From Paenibacillus alkaliterrae (GTDB lineage Bacteria; Bacillota; Bacilli; Paenibacillales; Paenibacillaceae), in contig NZ_JAKGAP010000002.1 in assembly GCF_021532375.1 (NCBI RefSeq), forward strand, positions 62,001 through 126,000: a stretch of 64,000 nt of DNA, read 5' to 3'. The position numbers and the translations under genes were made by a program. This document shows positions 26,534 through 36,145 of this stretch, piece after piece. The notes under the pieces were generated by a model. The model saw only the letters and a program-made list of their open reading frames with translations. It ran no database searches and was not told where the DNA came from. The number at the start of each line of letters is the position of its first letter. Position 1 is the stretch's first letter.

Positions 26534-26849
26534 ATGAGATTCGTAGAAAATTGTTTTTCGCTTGATTATGACGTGGAGGAGCATTTGATAAGCAATATTA
26601 GTATCATTCCGACGGTTGGCGATCAATATGTACAGGCCGCATATCCCGCATCCTGATTTTGTCCGGCTTGTCGGATACGGCGAGGTTAAGCTTGTCGGAG
26701 AGCCATTAAATCCTCCGGATGGCGAGCAGGTAATCGCAGTTGAAATGGTCGACATCGATGAGGCGGTTAGAAAGTTTGAGGAGATCGGCAGGTCTGATAT
26801 AGCCGAGCTTTATAAGATGGCGCATCGTATAAGAAATGAAAAGCTCTAG
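26534..26849 (+). pseudogene. Probable frameshifted small gene
   Basis: Two adjacent frames look like one protein. The first (ATG 26534) reads MRFVENCFSLDYDVEE ... IIPTVGDQ and then hits a stop at 26656. The second, one frame over, reads INMYRPHIPHPDFVRL ... DIAELYKMAHRIRNEKL from about 26616 and ends at 26849. The join near 26620 is natural in sense (VGD followed by NMYRPHIPHPDF), suggesting a single ~100-residue protein broken by a one-base indel. A sequencing error, a real pseudogene or programmed frameshifting cannot be told apart here. The family is not identified. Confidence 0.55.
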
Positions 26850-26925
26850 TTAGTTTTTGGAGTCTCGTATGGTATGATAAAAGGTGTGAATAATGTGGCT
26901 GGGATCTAGAACAGGAGGGAACGGA

Positions 26926-27450
26926 ATGGACAAATTGCGTTATCCAATTGGGAGATACTCGTTCGAAGGAATGACCGTTAAGCATCGTGAGCAGTGGATT
27001 TCGGAGATGGAGAAGCTGCCCGCCGGGCTGAAGGCAGCGCTTGCAGATTTGGACGATGAGCAGTTGGATACGCCATACCGGAGCGGCGGATGGACGTTGC
27101 GCCAGGTTGCGCATCATTTGGCGGACGCTTCGATGAATTGCTTCTCGCGCTTTAAGCTTGCACTAACGGAGGCGAATCCGACGATTAAGCCGTTCGATGA
27201 AGAAGGGTGGGCAAATACCGCAGACAGCCTGCAGGCTTCGCCCGAAATAAGCTTGGCGATCGTGGAGGGCATATATGCCCGCTGGGTCATGCTGCTTCGT
27301 TCGATGAATGCCTCAGACTATGACAAAATGTTTTATCATCCCGAAAAAGGCAGCCAAATTGGCTTGGCCTACTTTCTTGGATTCGTTGCATGGCACGGAA
27401 GGCATCATGTTGCGCATATAACGAGCTTAAGGGAACGCAAGGACTGGTAG
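26926..27450 (+). CDS. DinB/YfiT-family protein (bacillithiol transferase-like)
   Basis: 174 residues. This is a four-helix DinB fold with three likely metal-binding histidines: one in RQVAHHLADA (~residue 64) and two in AWHGRHHVAHI near the C-terminus. YfiT/BstA of Bacillus is a metal-dependent S-transferase that uses bacillithiol; the opening RYPIGRYSFEG closely resembles that group. The ATG at 26926 is used because AGGAGGG precedes it; an upstream frame from 26893 is not needed. It is upstream of coaBC, but with 60 bp between. Confidence 0.82.
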   Translation: MDKLRYPIGRYSFEGMTVKHREQWISEMEKLPAGLKAALADLDDEQLDTPYRSGGWTLRQVAHHLADASMNCFSRFKLALTEANPTIKPFDEEGWANTADSLQASPEISLAIVEGIYARWVMLLRSMNASDYDKMFYHPEKGSQIGLAYFLGFVAWHGRHHVAHITSLRERKDW

Positions 27451-27512
27451 CTTAAGCGGATTTTTTTCGCTATAGATCGTCAGACGCAGTTTTTTTGGAC
27501 GGGAGATACACC

Positions 27513-28730
27513 ATGCTAAAAGGGAAATCGATCATACTAGGCATAACAGGCGGAATTGCAGCCTATAAAGGCGCGGCGCTGTGCAGCAAGCTGGTGCAAG
27601 CCGGCGCGAAAGTAAATGTCATCATGACGGAATCGGCTACAAAATTTATTACTCCGTTAACATTGCAAACGTTATCGCGCAATCCGGTCTATATCGATAC
27701 GTTCGATGAACGGGACCCCGCGGTCGTATCGCATATCGATTTGGCTGATCATGCGGATTTAATCGTTATCGCTCCTGCTACCGCAAACGCGATAGCGAAG
27801 CTTGCGGGAGGTCATGCGGACGACATGCTGAGCACGACGCTGCTCGCGGCTGCTTGTCCGATCTTGATCGCTCCTGCAATGAACGTACATATGTATGAGC
27901 ACCCGGCCGTAGTCAGCAATCTGGAGCTGCTCGCTTCGCGCGGCGTTATGTTCGTAGAGCCGGGTACGGGACAGCTTGCCTGCGGCTATGTTGCGAAAGG
28001 AAGGCTTGCCGAGCCTGAAGAAATTGCAGCCGCGATCGAGTCCTGGTTTGCCAGAAGTGGAACGCTTGCAGGTAAACGGGTGCTTGTAACGGCAGGCGGC
28101 ACAATGGAAAGGCTTGATCCGGTAAGGTATCTAACGAACGATTCATCCGGCAAAATGGGCTTTGCGATCGCGGAGGCCGCATTGCTGATGGGAGCTGAGG
28201 TTACGCTGGTCGCGGGACGTACGGCCGTGCCGCCTCCCGCAGGCGTTGAGCTTGTCCGGGTAGAGTCTGCGCAGCAGATGCTTGATGCTGTCACCGGCGT
28301 TTACGACAAAATGGACATCGTCGTGAAAGCGGCGGCTGTGGCCGATTATCGTCGTGCGGCTGGCGTCAGCGATCATAAGCTTAAGAAGAGCGGCGAGCGG
28401 TTAACACTGGAGCTCGAAAGGACGACGGATGTATTAGAGACGCTGGGCAAACGGAAAAATCATCAATTTCTCGTCGGCTTCGCGGCAGAAACAGAACAGG
28501 TCGAGCGTTATGCGATGGATAAGTTGCGCCGCAAGCATTGTGACCTTATCGTTGCCAACGATGTAAGCATAGAGGGCGCCGGCTTCAATGGCGATACAAA
28601 CATCGTGCAGGTATATGGCGAGGAGGGTCTTGTGGAAGCACTGCCCCTCCTCTCGAAGCGAGAGGTCGCGAATCGCTTATTGGAGCTGATTGCAGACAGG
28701 CTTCCCCGTTCTGGAGGGAAGGAAGCATGA
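27513..28730 (+). CDS. coaBC: CoaBC: phosphopantothenoylcysteine decarboxylase/synthetase
   Basis: 405 residues. The two middle steps of coenzyme A synthesis. CoaC (~1-180) binds FMN: GITGGIAAYKGA, the active-site His in SHIDLADHAD, PAMNVHMYEHPAV, and the loop GQLACGYVAKGR with the catalytic Cys. CoaB (~185-405) has GGTMERLDPVRYLTNDSSGKMG and the KKSGERLTLELERTTDVL segment. ATG 27513 is preceded by GGGAGA. Its stop overlaps the priA start by 4 nt. Gene order as in B. subtilis. Confidence 0.95.
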   Translation: MLKGKSIILGITGGIAAYKGAALCSKLVQAGAKVNVIMTESATKFITPLTLQTLSRNPVYIDTFDERDPAVVSHIDLADHADLIVIAPATANAIAKLAGGHADDMLSTTLLAAACPILIAPAMNVHMYEHPAVVSNLELLASRGVMFVEPGTGQLACGYVAKGRLAEPEEIAAAIESWFARSGTLAGKRVLVTAGGTMERLDPVRYLTNDSSGKMGFAIAEAALLMGAEVTLVAGRTAVPPPAGVELVRVESAQQMLDAVTGVYDKMDIVVKAAAVADYRRAAGVSDHKLKKSGERLTLELERTTDVLETLGKRKNHQFLVGFAAETEQVERYAMDKLRRKHCDLIVANDVSIEGAGFNGDTNIVQVYGEEGLVEALPLLSKREVANRLLELIADRLPRSGGKEA

Positions 28731-31219
28731 TCGCTAAAGTCATTGTAGACGTGCCGAGCCGCCAGACGGATCGGCCGTTTGATTATGAGGTGCCTTCGGT
28801 TATGGAGGATTGGATCGAGGTTGGCAGCCGAGTGGGCGTACCTTTCGGGGGGCGGGTGCTGCAAGGCTTCGTCACGCGGCTTGCGGCGGAAGCGGATATC
28901 GATCCGATAAGGCTAAAGCCCATTTCCGAGCTGCTTGATCCCGTTCCGCCGCTGCTGCCGGATCTCATTGAGCTCGCGAAGTGGCTCAGCGACAAATATT
29001 GCTGCTCATGGACTACGGCGCTGCAGGCGATGATTCCTGCCGCGTTAAAGGGCAAGGCTGAGCGGCTTGTCGGCATTCAGGATGAGGAGGCCGCAGCCGG
29101 GGATCTCCCGCCGGCATTGATGGAGTGGATAGGCGGCAGCGGATCATTCGTCAAGCTGGAAGCGCTGCTGGAACGGTTTCCGGAGTATGCGAGTGCGGTA
29201 AAGACAGCGCTTCGAGCGGGCGTGCTGGTCGAGCAAACGTCCATTCGCGACCGTCTTGCCATTCGTAAGGTGCTGACTGTATTCCTGCCGAGCACTGCGG
29301 AAGCGGTTCGTGCTGCCTTGGAGAAGCTGCCTGCAAGGGCGGCTAAGCAGCGAGAGGTGCTTGCGTATATGCTGGACCATGGCGGGCCGCTCCCGCTTCA
29401 GCAGCTGCTTGCGGGAGCGGGCGGCTCGGCTGCAAGCGTGCGCTCGCTTGCAGAGAAAGGCTTGCTCGAGCTTCGCGAGGTGGAGCAGCAGAGAGATCCT
29501 TATGCCGGCCGGGATTTCGAGCGAACGATCGCCTTGCCGTTAACCGAGGGCCAACAGGAGGTATATTCGCGCATTTCACGGGCGGTGGACTCCGGCGAGC
29601 CTCAGACGATGCTGCTGCATGGCGTAACAGGCAGCGGGAAAACCGAGGTATACTTGCAGTCCATCCAATTTTGCCTGGAGCAGGAGAAGCAAGCTATTGT
29701 GCTGGTACCGGAAATATCGCTCACCCCTCAGATGGTAGAGCGTTTTAAGGGACGGTTCGGCGATGCCGTCGCGGTGCTGCACAGCAGGCTTTCAAATGGC
29801 GAACGTTATGACGAATGGCGTAAAATTCGCAATCGCCAGGTTCAGGTAGCCATTGGAGCGCGGTCTGCTATATTCGCTCCATTCGAGAGAATAGGCCTTA
29901 TTATTATTGATGAAGAGCATGAGTCCTCCTATAAGCAGGAGGAAAGTCCGAAATACCATGCGCGGGACGTTGCCGTGAGGAGAGCGAAGCAGCACGGGGC
30001 TGCGGTCGTGCTCGGGTCTGCCACGCCTTCTCTGGAGTCGTTCGCGGCGGCAAGCCGTCCGTTGAATGCGCTCGAACGGGGACGTGAGCCCGCACTGCTG
30101 CCGATGCCGGACCGTGTCGGAGGCAGACCGATGCCGCCAGTCACAGTGATCGATATGCGCGAGGAGCTGAAGGACGGCAACCGTTCGATGTTCAGCCGTT
30201 TGCTGCACAGCTCGCTGGCAGAGAGGCTGGGGCGCGGCGAGCAGTCGGTGCTGCTGCTTAATAGGCGAGGGTATTCGACATTCGTCATGTGCCGCTCCTG
30301 CGGTTATACGGCAGCTTGTCCTCATTGCGATATTTCGCTTACCTACCATCAGAAATCACGGGCACTGCGTTGTCATTATTGCGGGCATGCCGAACAAGCG
30401 CCGGCGACCTGCCCCTCATGTCAGAGTGAGCATATTCGGTATTTCGGCACGGGCACACAACGGGTAGAAGAGGAGCTCGCGAAGCTGTTCCCGGGCATTC
30501 GGGTCATTCGAATGGATGTCGATACGACGACGGAGAAAAATTCGCATGAGAAGCTGCTCAAGCAGTTCGGGGAACGCAAAGCGGACGTGCTGCTTGGTAC
30601 GCAAATGGTAGCGAAAGGGCTCGATTTTCCATACGTTACATTAGTGGGCGTCATCGCGGCGGACACGTCGCTTAATTTACCGGACTTTCGCGCCGCGGAG
30701 CGTACGTTTCAACTGCTTACGCAGGTGGCGGGCCGGGCGGGTCGGCATCATTTGCCTGGAGAGGTTGTCATTCAAACGTACGTGCCCGAGCATTATGCGG
30801 TTGTGACGGCACAGAAGCATGATTATGCCGCTTTCGTTAGTGAAGAGCTCCGGCACCGCGGCGCTATGGGTTATCCGCCTTATTGCCGTATCATACTCGT
30901 GACGATGTCGCATGAGCAGCTGCCCCTCCTGTCCTCGGTCAGCGAGCAGTTTGCGGCTGGGCTGAGGGAGCTGGCGGAGCATGAAGGCGTGCTGCTGCCG
31001 TTAAACAGCGGCTTTAACAGGGCGCTGGAGGTGCTTGGACCCGTCGCTTCGCCTATTTCCAGAATGAAAGATCGCTACCGTTTTCAATGTGTGATAAAAT
31101 ATCGTGGGAACACGGATGCATCGGCTCTCGTTCGCAGGGCGCTCGTTCCGTTTGCGGATGGGCCGCCGCAGCGGCAGGTGCAGTTCAGTATTGACGTTGA
31201 TCCTCAAGTTATATTATAA
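28727..31219 (+). CDS. priA: Primosomal replication-restart helicase PriA
   Basis: 830 residues. PriA reloads the replisome at stalled forks. The N-terminal fork-binding and winged-helix regions (~1-260) precede the helicase core: Walker A GVTGSGKTEVYL (~298), DEEH (~395), a TATPSLES-like GSATPSLES motif, and motif VI RAGR (AGRAGRHH). Eight zinc-binding cysteines lie in ~520-560 (CRSCGY, CPHC, CHYCGH, CPSC). It is translationally coupled to coaBC through ATGA. Confidence 0.96.
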   Translation: MIAKVIVDVPSRQTDRPFDYEVPSVMEDWIEVGSRVGVPFGGRVLQGFVTRLAAEADIDPIRLKPISELLDPVPPLLPDLIELAKWLSDKYCCSWTTALQAMIPAALKGKAERLVGIQDEEAAAGDLPPALMEWIGGSGSFVKLEALLERFPEYASAVKTALRAGVLVEQTSIRDRLAIRKVLTVFLPSTAEAVRAALEKLPARAAKQREVLAYMLDHGGPLPLQQLLAGAGGSAASVRSLAEKGLLELREVEQQRDPYAGRDFERTIALPLTEGQQEVYSRISRAVDSGEPQTMLLHGVTGSGKTEVYLQSIQFCLEQEKQAIVLVPEISLTPQMVERFKGRFGDAVAVLHSRLSNGERYDEWRKIRNRQVQVAIGARSAIFAPFERIGLIIIDEEHESSYKQEESPKYHARDVAVRRAKQHGAAVVLGSATPSLESFAAASRPLNALERGREPALLPMPDRVGGRPMPPVTVIDMREELKDGNRSMFSRLLHSSLAERLGRGEQSVLLLNRRGYSTFVMCRSCGYTAACPHCDISLTYHQKSRALRCHYCGHAEQAPATCPSCQSEHIRYFGTGTQRVEEELAKLFPGIRVIRMDVDTTTEKNSHEKLLKQFGERKADVLLGTQMVAKGLDFPYVTLVGVIAADTSLNLPDFRAAERTFQLLTQVAGRAGRHHLPGEVVIQTYVPEHYAVVTAQKHDYAAFVSEELRHRGAMGYPPYCRIILVTMSHEQLPLLSSVSEQFAAGLRELAEHEGVLLPLNSGFNRALEVLGPVASPISRMKDRYRFQCVIKYRGNTDASALVRRALVPFADGPPQRQVQFSIDVDPQVIL

Positions 31220-31261
31220 ATTGCAATTACTATTTTAATGTTCGTAAAGGAAGGGAATACA

Positions 31262-31747
31262 ATGAGTATCCGCATAATTGTGAAAGAACCAGATCCGGTA
31301 TTACGGGAAGTGGCAAAGGAAGTAACGAAATTTAACGCCAATTTGCAAAAGCTGCTGAAGGATATGGCGGAGACGATGTATGATGCGGAGGGCGTTGGCC
31401 TTGCCGCGCCACAAATCGGCATCTCCAAGCGCGTTATCGTGGTGGATGTAGGCGATGAGAACGGTTTGATAGAAATGGTTAATCCTGTCATTGTCGAGCA
31501 GGAGGGCGAGCAGCTTGGACCGGAAGGCTGCCTAAGCATTCCGAACCTGAACGGGGACGTGCTGCGTGCCGATCGCATCACGGTTACCGGCCAGGATAGC
31601 AGCGGACAGACGTTTACGGTCGAGGCGCAGGGCTACTTCGCGCGTGCGTTCCAACATGAAATCGACCATTTGAACGGGATATTGTTTACCGATTTGGCGG
31701 AGAGCATCTACGACATTTCGGAAAGACCGAGAAAAGGCGGCGAATAG
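31262..31747 (+). CDS. def: Peptide deformylase
   Basis: 161 residues. It removes the formyl group from nascent proteins. All three motifs are intact: GVGLAAPQIG, EGCLSIP (metal Cys) and QHEIDHLNG (HEXXH). Type 1 length. The ATG at 31262 is chosen over an upstream frame start at 31238 because AAGGAAGGG precedes it. It is followed by fmt after 4 bp. Confidence 0.96.
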   Translation: MSIRIIVKEPDPVLREVAKEVTKFNANLQKLLKDMAETMYDAEGVGLAAPQIGISKRVIVVDVGDENGLIEMVNPVIVEQEGEQLGPEGCLSIPNLNGDVLRADRITVTGQDSSGQTFTVEAQGYFARAFQHEIDHLNGILFTDLAESIYDISERPRKGGE

Positions 31748-31751
31748 CTTC

Positions 31752-32708
31752 ATGCGTATTGTGTTTATGGGAACGCCGGAATTTGCGGTTCCCGCTTTAA
31801 AACTGCTTTTAGAGCAGAACTACAATGTTGTCGCTGTCGTAACGCAGCCGGATCGGCCGAAGGGCCGCAAAAAAACGTTGACGCCGCCGCCTGTAAAGGA
31901 AGCGGCGTTGTCGTTCGGACTGCCTGTGCTGCAGCCCGAGCGCATGAGGAGCACGGAAGCGGTCGCTGCCGTTGCCGAGCTTAAGCCGGACCTCATCGTT
32001 ACCGCGGCTTACGGCCAAATCCTGCCGAAGGCGGTGCTTGAGCTGCCGCGTCTTGGCTGCATCAATGTGCATGGCTCTCTTCTGCCGAAATACCGCGGCG
32101 GGGCGCCGATTCAGCGCTCGATCATCAACGGCGAAAGCACTACAGGCGTTACGATCATGTACATGGCCGAAGGGCTGGACACGGGAGACATGATCAGTGT
32201 CGTCCAGCTCCCGATTACCGATGAGGATACGTCGGGGACGATGTTCGAGAAACTGAGCATTGCAGGCGCGGAGCTGCTGGGGAAAACGCTGCCGTCCATT
32301 ATCGCGGGTGAAGCGAAGGCGGAGCCGCAACAGGATGAGCTGGCGAGCTATGCGCCTAATTTGACGCGCGAGGATGAACGAATCGATTGGAACAAATCCG
32401 CTCGCCACCTATTTAATCAGGTGCGGGGACTATCGCCAATGGCAGGCGCGTTTACTTTTTTATACGGTGAAGTGTTTAAAATATGGGCCTGCGCCGTAGT
32501 TAGGGATGGCGCGGAAAGCGCGTCGGCTGCTGCACCCGGAACCGTTATTGCGGCTGATAATAATGGCATTATCGTACAGACTGGCGATGGCATGCTTGCG
32601 CTGAAGGAGATTCAGCCGGCCGGAAAGAGGACGATGAGCGCAGCGGATTGGCTGAAGGGGGCTCGGCTTGAAGCGGGCACCCGGCTTGGCGATGGGGGTG
32701 CGGCATGA
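31752..32708 (+). CDS. fmt: Methionyl-tRNA formyltransferase
   Basis: 318 residues. It formylates initiator Met-tRNA using 10-formyl-THF. Motifs: FMGTPEFAVPAL, VTQPDRPKGR, HGSLLPKYRGGAPIQ and GVTIMYMAEGLDTGD. The C-terminal OB-like domain follows from ~205. It overlaps rsmB by 4 nt (ATGA). The pairing with def is functional as well as positional. Confidence 0.96.
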   Translation: MRIVFMGTPEFAVPALKLLLEQNYNVVAVVTQPDRPKGRKKTLTPPPVKEAALSFGLPVLQPERMRSTEAVAAVAELKPDLIVTAAYGQILPKAVLELPRLGCINVHGSLLPKYRGGAPIQRSIINGESTTGVTIMYMAEGLDTGDMISVVQLPITDEDTSGTMFEKLSIAGAELLGKTLPSIIAGEAKAEPQQDELASYAPNLTREDERIDWNKSARHLFNQVRGLSPMAGAFTFLYGEVFKIWACAVVRDGAESASAAAPGTVIAADNNGIIVQTGDGMLALKEIQPAGKRTMSAADWLKGARLEAGTRLGDGGAA

Positions 32709-34225
32709 GTGAAAGCAATACTCGCAAGCCGAACCGCGCGGGCGGTATGACAAACTCCTCTAGCGGAAAATCCAAGTCCAAGCGACCCCTGACCCGTCCG
32801 TCTAACGGAAGCGGAACGGCAATAGCCGGGCAGCAAGGTGCGCAAGCGCAGCGGAAATTAAAATCGCCGCGCGAGCTGGCGATGGATACCTTGGTCAAGG
32901 TTTCGCAAACCGGCGCCTATAGCAATTTGCAGCTTAACCGTACGCTGCAGGAGGCGCAATTGCAGCGGGCGGACGCAGGACTGGTGACCGAGCTCGTTTA
33001 CGGCACGATTCAGCGGCAAGCCACTCTCGACTATTGGCTCGCCCGTTTCGTCTCCAAAGGATTACATAAGCTTGAGCCATGGGTTCACCAGCTGCTGCGC
33101 ATGAGCGCCTATCAACTGCTGTATTTGGATCGCATCCCGGCGCATGCGGCGGTGAATGAGGCTGTAACGATTGCCAAGAAGCGCGGGCACGCCGGCATTT
33201 CGGGCATGATCAACGGTGTGCTGCGCAGCATCGACCGCGGCCGCTCGGAGCTGCAAGCGGCGGAAATAAAGCATGCGGATCCCATCATGCAAATCGCGTT
33301 AAGACATTCTTATCCGGAGTGGCTGGTCAAACGCTGGGCAGCCGCTTATGGCGCGGAGACTGCGGAGGCGATTTGCGCGTCCGGCAACGAGCAGCCTCAT
33401 GCGAGTATCCGGGCGAACACGCTGCGGAGCAGCCGCGAGGCTTTGATCGAACAATTGCAGGCCGCGGGCTATTCCGCGGAGGCATCGTCGATAGCTCCGG
33501 CAGGGATTATCGTAGATAGAGGCGGAAACCTTGCAGATACGGACGGTTTCCGCGAAGGTTTGTGGACGGTGCAGGACGTGAGCTCGATGCTAGTTGCCGA
33601 GGTCGTCGCTCCAAAGGCGGGCATGCAGGTGCTGGATTGCTGCGCCGCTCCAGGCGGCAAGAGCACGCATTTAGCTGAGCTTATGGGCGGCAAGGGCAAG
33701 GTATGGGCCAATGATTTGCACGCTCATAAGCGCGACCTGATCGTCTCGCAGACAGAGCGTCTGAAGCTTCGCAACGTGGAAGCGATCACCGAGGATGCCT
33801 TGAAGCTTGGAGAGCGCTTTAAGCCGCGGTCGCTCGATGCGGTTCTTCTTGATGCTCCATGCTCGGGGTTCGGAGTCATTAAGCGAAAGCCGGAAATCAA
33901 GTGGACCAAAACGGCTGGCGACGTTTCGGATATCGCAGCATTGCAGCAGCGGTTGTTGAATGCGGTATGCGAGCTCGTTCGTCCCGGCGGGGTGCTCGTC
34001 TACAGCACTTGTACGATTGAACGAGCAGAGAACGAGGAGCAGGTGGCCCGCTTTCTTCGGGAGCATCCTGAATTCCAATTGGATGCCAATTGGCCCGAAG
34101 ACATCGTGGAGCAGCTAAGAGAAGCGGGCGCGATCGGCAATGCGTTTGAAGGTCAGGCGCAGCTGCTTCCGCAGCATTTTGACAGTGACGGCTTCTTCAT
34201 AGCGCGGATGTTGAAGCGCCCATAG
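32705..34225 (+). CDS. rsmB: 16S rRNA m5C967 methyltransferase RsmB
   Basis: 506 residues. The N-terminal NusB-like RNA-binding domain (~58-190: SPRELAMDTLVKVSQTGAY, then ..HAAVNEAVTIAKKRG) is followed by the SAM-dependent methyltransferase core: CCAAPGGKSTHLAEL, DAPCSGFG with a catalytic Cys, and YSTCTIE with the second Cys. The first ~55 residues are a Lys/Ser/Gly-rich, apparently disordered extension not needed by the family; an internal start may exist, but the ATGA coupling supports 32705. Confidence 0.93.
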   Translation: MSESNTRKPNRAGGMTNSSSGKSKSKRPLTRPSNGSGTAIAGQQGAQAQRKLKSPRELAMDTLVKVSQTGAYSNLQLNRTLQEAQLQRADAGLVTELVYGTIQRQATLDYWLARFVSKGLHKLEPWVHQLLRMSAYQLLYLDRIPAHAAVNEAVTIAKKRGHAGISGMINGVLRSIDRGRSELQAAEIKHADPIMQIALRHSYPEWLVKRWAAAYGAETAEAICASGNEQPHASIRANTLRSSREALIEQLQAAGYSAEASSIAPAGIIVDRGGNLADTDGFREGLWTVQDVSSMLVAEVVAPKAGMQVLDCCAAPGGKSTHLAELMGGKGKVWANDLHAHKRDLIVSQTERLKLRNVEAITEDALKLGERFKPRSLDAVLLDAPCSGFGVIKRKPEIKWTKTAGDVSDIAALQQRLLNAVCELVRPGGVLVYSTCTIERAENEEQVARFLREHPEFQLDANWPEDIVEQLREAGAIGNAFEGQAQLLPQHFDSDGFFIARMLKRP

Positions 34226-34324
34226 CGGAGGCTTATGGCTCGACATGGGCGTTTGTGGTAAAATAAATCGATGGCGGCACGCTTATAGCGTGATCGCCCT
34301 ACTATAAGGTACAGGTGTGATGAA

Positions 34325-35371
34325 ATGAAACCGTGTATATATGACTTCACGCTCGAACAGCTTCAACAATGGATGAAAGACAACGGTGAGCCGGCTTTTC
34401 GCGGCGGACAGCTGTTTGACTGGTTATATGTGAAGCGTGTTAAGAGCTTCGAAGATATGTCCAACCTGTCGAAAGCGCTGCGCGACAAGCTTGACGAGCA
34501 CTTTCAGATTTTGACGCTAAATGAAATTACAAGATTCGAATCCAAAGACGGAACCGTCAAGTTTCTGTTCGGACTGCATGATGCGCATGCAATCGAGACG
34601 GTTATTATGCGTCACAACTACGGCAACAGTATCTGCGTTACGACGCAGGTTGGCTGCCGGATCGGCTGTACGTTCTGCGCCTCGACGCTCGGCGGCTTGA
34701 AGCGGAATCTGACTGCGGGCGAGATTGTGGCTCAGGTCGTGACCGCTCAGCAAATGCTCGATGCGACAGGCGAGCGCGTCTCCAGCATCGTTATCATGGG
34801 TTCGGGAGAGCCGTTCGAGAACTACGACGCGACGATGACGTTCCTTCGCCTCATGATTCACGAGAAGGGCCTAAACATTGGTCAGCGCCATATTACAGTA
34901 TCGACTAGCGGTATCGTGCCGAGCATGTATAAATTCGCAGATGAAAATACGCAAATCAATTTGGCGCTGTCGATTCACGCGCCGAACGATGCTCTTCGCT
35001 CCAAGCTGATGCCGGTTAACCGCCGCTTTCCATTCGAGGACGTTATGGCTGCCTGCCATCATTATATAGCGAAGACCGGCCGCAGAATTACGTTTGAGTA
35101 TGCGCTCATCGGCGGAGTGAATGACCGTCCGGAGCATGCGCAGGAGCTTGCGGAAGTGCTGGAGGGCATGCTGTGCCATGTTAACTTGATTCCGGTTAAC
35201 CACGTTCCCGAACGGAACTATGTTCGGACGCCCCGCGAGGATATTTTCGAATTCCAGCGGGTGCTTGAACGCAATAAGGTCAGTGTAACAATCCGCAGGG
35301 AGCAAGGGCATGACATTGCGGCAGCCTGCGGTCAATTAAGAGCGAAACATATGGAGTCGACGACGAGGTGA
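34325..35371 (+). CDS. rlmN: Dual-specificity 23S rRNA/tRNA adenine-C2 methyltransferase RlmN
   Basis: 348 residues. Radical SAM enzyme: the cluster motif is [11 protein letters not shown] (~112-122), with GSGEPFENY and the C-terminal catalytic cysteine in AACGQLRA. It methylates A2503 of 23S rRNA and A37 of some tRNAs. The 99-bp gap before it contains a GGCG...CGCC hairpin around 34272-34297, of unclear role. ATG 34325 follows AGGTGTGATGAA. Confidence 0.95.
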   Translation: MKPCIYDFTLEQLQQWMKDNGEPAFRGGQLFDWLYVKRVKSFEDMSNLSKALRDKLDEHFQILTLNEITRFESKDGTVKFLFGLHDAHAIETVIMRHNYGNSICVTTQVGCRIGCTFCASTLGGLKRNLTAGEIVAQVVTAQQMLDATGERVSSIVIMGSGEPFENYDATMTFLRLMIHEKGLNIGQRHITVSTSGIVPSMYKFADENTQINLALSIHAPNDALRSKLMPVNRRFPFEDVMAACHHYIAKTGRRITFEYALIGGVNDRPEHAQELAEVLEGMLCHVNLIPVNHVPERNYVRTPREDIFEFQRVLERNKVSVTIRREQGHDIAAACGQLRAKHMESTTR

Positions 35372-35378
35372 TGACGGA

Positions 35379-36140
35379 TTGTTAACGGCAAACCGCAGTG
35401 ATATCGGACGGGTTCGTCAAGTGAATGAAGACCAGGCATGGGTAGGCCAGCTGGGTAACGGGATAACGCTCGCTATCGTTGCCGATGGAATGGGCGGTCA
35501 TCAAGCCGGCGATGTTGCAAGCCAAAAGGCGGTAGATGCGTTTCGCAGCATGCTGGAGCAAAGCGCCGCAAAGTCGGATTTGTCCGTGCAGGAAGGAAAA
35601 ATGCTTATTCGGCAAGCGATAACGCAGGCTAACGAAGCTGTGTTTGAATTGGCATCCCATAATGAGCTTTATCATAATATGGGAACGACGATTGTAGCAG
35701 CGCTAGTGAAGCGGGACAACGCCATTATCGGGCATGTTGGCGACAGCCGTGCTTATAAGATTACGGAAGGCGCCATAACGCAATTAACGAATGATCACAC
35801 GCTCGTGAACGAGCTGGTCAAATCCGGCCAGCTCAGCGTGGAGGAGGCTGCTCATCATCCGAGACGCAATGTGCTTACGCGCGCGGTTGGGACGGATTCT
35901 CACGTTGAAATCGACGTTCAAGCGGTGGAGTGGTCCCCGCATGATGTGCTGCTGCTCTGCAGCGACGGTTTGTCAAATATGGTGAGCGAGCAGGAAATGC
36001 TGCAAACGGTCAGGACGGAGCAGCTGGAGCTGGAAGCCAAAGCTGACCATCTCATTCAGCTTGCGCTGCACGCTGGCGGGGACGACAATATTACGGTCGT
36101 TATCCTGCAAGAAGCGGCTGGCACGAATCGAGAGGGGTGA
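35379..36140 (+). CDS. prpC: PP2C-type protein phosphatase (Stp/PrpC)
   Basis: 253 residues. PPM/PP2C motifs are all present: NRSDIGRVRQVNEDQ, ADGMGGHQAGDVAS, HVGDSRAYKI, SDGLSNMV and GGDDNITVVIL, with the metal-binding aspartates intact. It reverses PrkC phosphorylation of ribosome, translation and wall targets. Start TTG at 35379 with GAGGTGATG upstream. It ends in TGA at 36138-36140, 5 bp before the prkC ATG. Confidence 0.95.
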   Translation: MLTANRSDIGRVRQVNEDQAWVGQLGNGITLAIVADGMGGHQAGDVASQKAVDAFRSMLEQSAAKSDLSVQEGKMLIRQAITQANEAVFELASHNELYHNMGTTIVAALVKRDNAIIGHVGDSRAYKITEGAITQLTNDHTLVNELVKSGQLSVEEAAHHPRRNVLTRAVGTDSHVEIDVQAVEWSPHDVLLLCSDGLSNMVSEQEMLQTVRTEQLELEAKADHLIQLALHAGGDDNITVVILQEAAGTNREG

Positions 36141-36145
36141 CGGGT

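Noticed and set aside
34272-34297. Hairpin before rlmN
   Set aside because: No T-run and no known regulatory fold; could be chance, noted only in the gene entry.
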